Assembly (NCBI RefSeq): GCF_022637555.1
Contig: NZ_CP093342.1
Location: 248,001-312,000 of the forward strand
Direction: 5' to 3'
Length of the DNA stretch: 64,000 nucleotides
Source of the DNA: Microbacterium sp. H1-D42
Lineage (GTDB): Bacteria; Actinomycetota; Actinomycetes; Actinomycetales; Microbacteriaceae
Positions 63,901 through 64,000 of this stretch are shown one piece after another. The position numbers were made by a program, and so were the translations under genes. Within the stretch, counting starts at the first letter, position 1; each line of letters opens with the position of its first letter. Below the pieces are notes generated by a model. It ran no database searches. It had not been told where the DNA came from and saw only the letters and a program-made list of their open reading frames with translations.

Positions 63901-64000
63901 TCAGCCTCCCAGCGAGACCAGCACCTTGAAGGCCGCGTTCCCCGCGAAGAACAGGATCGCGAATCCGCCCAGCGCCGCCAGCAGCGACAGGCGGCCGTCG
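63901..64000 (-). CDS. C-terminal fragment of a membrane protein (possible Mn transporter)
   Basis: Only the last 32 residues are visible: a hydrophobic helix LSLLAALGGFAILFFAGNAAFKVLVSL ending in GG. It is placed directly upstream of, and co-transcribed with, the DtxR/MntR regulator, which suggests a metal transporter such as an Nramp protein, but the fragment is too short to assign. Confidence 0.5.
   Translation of the reverse strand, partial: DGRLSLLAALGGFAILFFAGNAAFKVLVSLGG

Overview
The window is high-GC DNA with dense, mostly leaderless or Shine-Dalgarno-led genes, GTG starts, LacI and TetR regulators, an MsiK-type sugar ABC transporter without its own ATPase, a short ClpB behind a HAIR operator, and very frequent GCATCC/GGATGC hexamers. 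This points to an actinobacterium of the Microbacteriaceae, most likely Microbacterium. The assignment comes from recognised protein families and codon habits, not from a database search. No rRNA, tRNA, CRISPR array, insertion sequence or prophage was seen.

The most notable region is positions 1-11440, read here as a D-arabinan utilisation locus. On the minus strand it carries a GH172 (DUF2961) exo-arabinofuranosidase, an SDR polyol/sugar dehydrogenase, a GH183 (DUF4185) lipoprotein and a second GH183 that runs off the window start. On the plus strand it carries a LacI regulator, an FGGY sugar kinase, a GH116 glycosidase and a fucose/D-arabinose-type isomerase. GH183 endo-, GH172 exo-alpha- and GH116 exo-beta-D-arabinofuranosidases are the enzyme set published in 2023 for Microbacterium arabinogalactanolyticum acting on mycobacterial arabinogalactan and lipoarabinomannan. 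The isomerase and kinase would take the released D-arabinose through D-ribulose to D-ribulose 5-phosphate. Two palindromic operators with an ATCGAT core overlap the promoters of both arms.

Positions 11446-17607 hold two TetR genes, each beside a dyad and a metabolic gene (RibD-C-like reductase; GH1 beta-glucosidase), a GT4 glycosyltransferase and two tandem SHOCT membrane proteins. Positions 17790-28273 hold two paralogous arylsulfatases with an adjacent formylglycine-generating enzyme, then a K+ channel, a HAD phosphatase, a SulP sulfate-type permease and a ClC/YfeO-like channel. One sulfatase has lost the proline of its CxPxR motif. Positions 28287-38733 are mostly housekeeping: a GlxA-like regulator, NRDE protein, CoaBC, ClpB, glucose-6-phosphate dehydrogenase, a GH15 hydrolase and a nitroreductase.

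Positions 38831-46753 carry a NatAB-like exporter, BenE, an endonuclease/phosphatase-fold membrane protein, a second RibD-C-like protein and a LuxR-type two-component system. Positions 46882-50200 form a D-amino-acid operon (N-acyl-D-amino-acid deacylase, PLP D-serine/D-threonine lyase, RidA). Then come a Cof-type HAD, XthA, a very large LuxR ATPase coupled to a 69-residue protein, a PEBP protein, PyrE and YdeI. Positions 57306-61613 are a LacI-controlled monosaccharide ABC transporter. The window closes with a FAD oxidoreductase, a tiny membrane protein, a DtxR/MntR regulator and the C-terminus of a membrane protein.

At least 18 genes share one start architecture: a -10 box (xAxxxT) followed by exactly 6 or 7 nt and then ATG or GTG. 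This indicates widespread leaderless transcription and was used to choose many starts.
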